Below, in pieces: positions 34,099 to 36,053 of a DNA stretch of 36,053 nucleotides. Source of the stretch: Microcystis wesenbergii FACHB-1317 (lineage in GTDB: Bacteria > Cyanobacteriota > Cyanobacteriia > Cyanobacteriales > Microcystaceae); contig NZ_JACJQV010000164.1 in NCBI RefSeq assembly GCF_014696875.1, positions 1-36,053 on the forward strand, given 5' to 3'. Below the pieces are notes generated by a model. That model ran no database searches. It was not told the DNA's origin and saw only the letters and a program-made list of their open reading frames with translations. Positions within the stretch are counted from its first letter, which is position 1. Each line of letters begins with the position of its first letter. Position numbers and translations under genes: made by a program.

Positions 34099-35745
34099 AT
34101 GGAAAGTTACGATGTCATCCTCATCGGTGCGGGGCATAATGGTTTAGTTTGTGCCGCCTATCTCCTCAAAGCCGGTTATCGCGTCCTCCTTCTTGAACAA
34201 CGTAGCGTACCGGGAGGAGCGGCTACCACAGAAGCGGTTATCCCAGATCTGGCCCCCGATTTTAAGTTTAATCTCTGTGCGATCGATCACGAATTTATCT
34301 TTTTAGGACCAGTAATTGAGGAATTAGACCTAAAACGCCACGGATTAGAGTATTTATTCTTCGATCCTACCGTTTTCTGTCCCCATCCCTCTGGCCAATA
34401 TTTTCTTTCCTATCGCTCTCTGGAAAAAACTCACGCCGCAATTGCCCAGTTTTGTCCGCGAGATGCCGATCGCTACCTTCAGTTTATCGACTATTGGGCG
34501 CAGTTGATGAATGCGATCGCTCCTTGGTTTAACGCTCCGCCTCAAGATTTGCTCAGAATCGCCCGCAATTATAACTCTAGTGCCTTAGCTAGTGTCTGGA
34601 AAGCGATCGGCTCAAAAAAGAAACTGCTCGACTTCATCCGCACGATGATTACTTCCCCCGAAGATGTCCTCAATGAGTGGTTTGAGAGCGAATTTGTCAA
34701 AGCACCCTTGGCTCGTCTAGCGGCAGAAATTGGTGCTCCTCCCTCCCAAAAAGGCATTACCTCCGGGATGATGATGATGGCGATGCGTCATTCCCCCGGG
34801 GTGGCTCGCCCTCGTGGTGGTACGGGCGCACTAACAGAGGCTCTGGTGAAATGTGTTGTCAGTCTCGGTGGGGTGATTTTAACCGAGCAGAAGGTTAAAC
34901 AGATTCTAATGGAGGAAGGACAAGCGATCGGGGTTAGGGTGGACTCTGGACGGGAATATCTGGCAAAAGCGGGTGTTATCTCTAATATTGACGCTAGACG
35001 AGTCTTTTTACAGTTAGTCGCCCCCGCCGATGTGGATGCCGCCGATCCGGAATTGCGAGAAAGGGTAGAACGGCGAATTGTCAATAACAATGAAACAATT
35101 CTTAAAATTGATTGCGCCCTCGCCGAAGCACCAAGGTTCGAGGCTTATGATCACAAAGAGGAGTATTTACAGGGAACGATTCTCATCGCCGATTCCGTGC
35201 GTCACGTTGAACAAGCCCACGCTTTAACGATTTTGGGGCAGATTCCCGACGAAAATCCCTCGATGTACCTAGATGTACCCACTATTCTCGATCCCTCCAT
35301 GGCTCCCCAGGGCAAGCATACCCTCTGGATCGAATTTTTTGCCCCCTATCAGATTGCCGGGGCCGAGGGAACGGGATTAAACGGCACGGGATGGACGGAA
35401 GAATTAAAAAATCGCGTGGCCGATCGAGTTCTTGATAAACTGGCCGATTATGCCCCCAATCTCAAATCTTCGATCATTGCCCGTCGGGTGGAAAGTCCGG
35501 CCGAATTAGCTAATCGTTTGGGTTCCTATAAAGGTAATTACTATCATCTTGATATGACTTTAGATCAGATGATTTTCCTGCGTCCTTTGCCGGAAATAGC
35601 TAACTACAAAACCCCGATTAAAAACCTTTATTTAACTGGGGCAGGAACTCACCCCGGCGGCTCAATTTCGGGAATGCCGGGGCGCAATTGCGCTCAAGTT
35701 TTCCTGCGGGAGCAAAGCACTTTTCTGCAAAGATTATTCAACTAA
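34099..35745 (+). CDS. crtO: Beta-carotene ketolase CrtO
   Basis: 548 residues. FAD-dependent oxidoreductase of the phytoene-desaturase superfamily. An N-terminal FAD-binding motif ILIGAGHNGLVCAAYLL is followed by the PGGAATTEA segment; the body (NEWFESEFVKAPLARL, IGAPPSQKG, ARPRGGTGALTEALVK) and the C-terminus (LYLTGAGTHPGGSISGMPGRNCAQVFL) closely recall Synechocystis CrtO (Slr0088), which adds one keto group to beta-carotene to give echinenone. Echinenone is a typical Microcystis pigment, and keto-carotenoids are needed by orange carotenoid protein systems. Single gene. The start ATG at 34099 has no strong ribosome site, though the FAD motif begins within ten residues. Confidence 0.92.
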   Translation: MESYDVILIGAGHNGLVCAAYLLKAGYRVLLLEQRSVPGGAATTEAVIPDLAPDFKFNLCAIDHEFIFLGPVIEELDLKRHGLEYLFFDPTVFCPHPSGQYFLSYRSLEKTHAAIAQFCPRDADRYLQFIDYWAQLMNAIAPWFNAPPQDLLRIARNYNSSALASVWKAIGSKKKLLDFIRTMITSPEDVLNEWFESEFVKAPLARLAAEIGAPPSQKGITSGMMMMAMRHSPGVARPRGGTGALTEALVKCVVSLGGVILTEQKVKQILMEEGQAIGVRVDSGREYLAKAGVISNIDARRVFLQLVAPADVDAADPELRERVERRIVNNNETILKIDCALAEAPRFEAYDHKEEYLQGTILIADSVRHVEQAHALTILGQIPDENPSMYLDVPTILDPSMAPQGKHTLWIEFFAPYQIAGAEGTGLNGTGWTEELKNRVADRVLDKLADYAPNLKSSIIARRVESPAELANRLGSYKGNYYHLDMTLDQMIFLRPLPEIANYKTPIKNLYLTGAGTHPGGSISGMPGRNCAQVFLREQSTFLQRLFN

Positions 35746-35959
35746 ATCACCTCCTCCCCAAAATCCCGATCCCTCACGGGGGGACAGAGAGCCTGAAAAG
35801 TTTACAGGGTGTGGGGTGTAGGGGGTGGGGGTAGGGAAAAATTTTTGACTTGCCCTTACAGGTCAAAACGATCGATGATTGAGAAAAGAAGGTGATTGTC
35901 TTGATATTGGGCTAATCATCCCTGACAATATCAGATCAAAAGCGATAGCCTTTGATGTT
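35746..35959. other. Spacer with G-rich tract
   Basis: Contains GTGTGGGGTGTAGGGGGTGG-type sequence at about 35808-35838, similar in style to the tract at 24651-24690. No gene or clear terminator is visible. Confidence 0.4.
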
Positions 35960-36052
35960 TTAATAGATTTGAGGTTGAAAATTATCAGGAATATCGAGTT
36001 CAAATACTTGGTCATGAATCCGAGCCACATAAAACCCTTCTCGCAGAATTTT
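35960..36052 (-). CDS. 3' end of a leftward gene, cut by the window edge
   Basis: Thirty sense codons are open from the window edge to a TAA at 35960-35962, reading ILREGFYVARIHDQVFELD... and ending in PQIY. The reading looks protein-like (amphipathic strand and loop, no low complexity) and the other minus-strand frame I followed closes quickly. Too short to assign a family. Confidence 0.45.
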   Translation of the reverse strand, partial: KILREGFYVARIHDQVFELDIPDNFQPQIY

Positions 36053-36053
36053 T

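Overview
The window looks like a chromosome segment of a bloom-forming cyanobacterium, most likely Microcystis aeruginosa or a close relative. Cyanobacterial hallmarks are a flv4/PsiE-like/flv2 operon for photosystem II photoprotection, a one-helix high-light-inducible protein, a CrtO-type beta-carotene ketolase, GCGATCGC (HIP1) octamers inside genes, and intergenic spaces crowded with short repeats. The species is an inference from gene content and repeat style; no ribosomal RNA or other marker is present. I see no tRNA or rRNA gene and no CRISPR array.

Layout. 1-574: a decayed leftward gene fragment with a long palindrome, then the upstream region of the flavodiiron operon. 575-4969: flv4, a four-helix membrane protein, flv2; both spacers carry heptamer-type repeats. 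5091-7330: a proline/alanine-rich lipoprotein, a 90-residue unknown and a DUF1995 protein. 7331-11780: repeat-rich DNA around a large single-chain Eco57I-like (type IIG) restriction-modification enzyme whose target-recognition part differs in codon use from the rest. 11781-14817 (leftward): pentapeptide/TPR exported protein and BioD. 15114-19092: acetolactate synthase with a C-terminal zinc ribbon, then SerA. 19401-20951: PrmA and MoaE. 20954-24096 (leftward): a baeRF family 3 protein and a B12-binding-type radical SAM enzyme. 24369-24512: the small Hli gene. 24793-30702: QueA, a 129-residue unknown, a LOG-family protein, a TPR protein, a phytase-like lipoprotein and a LabA-like NYN protein. 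31084-33953: a tandem-rhodanese sulfurtransferase overlapping an anti-sigma-type kinase, a response regulator fused to a PP2C/SpoIIE phosphatase, and a STAS antagonist, together forming a complete partner-switching module. 34099-35745: CrtO. The right edge cuts a leftward gene.

Most genes are housekeeping or photosynthesis-support genes standing alone or in pairs; only the flv operon and the partner-switching cluster look functionally linked. The best leads are (a) the partner-switching module, which lacks a linked sigma factor but shares a 32-base overlap with a sulfurtransferase gene; (b) the mosaic restriction enzyme; and (c) several families of dispersed palindromes, one of which (C7-GATGTC-G7) occurs seven times and is split by a second palindrome in one copy. 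Repeat arrays repeatedly abut start codons or supply stop codons. All family calls are from reading the sequence; no database search was run.
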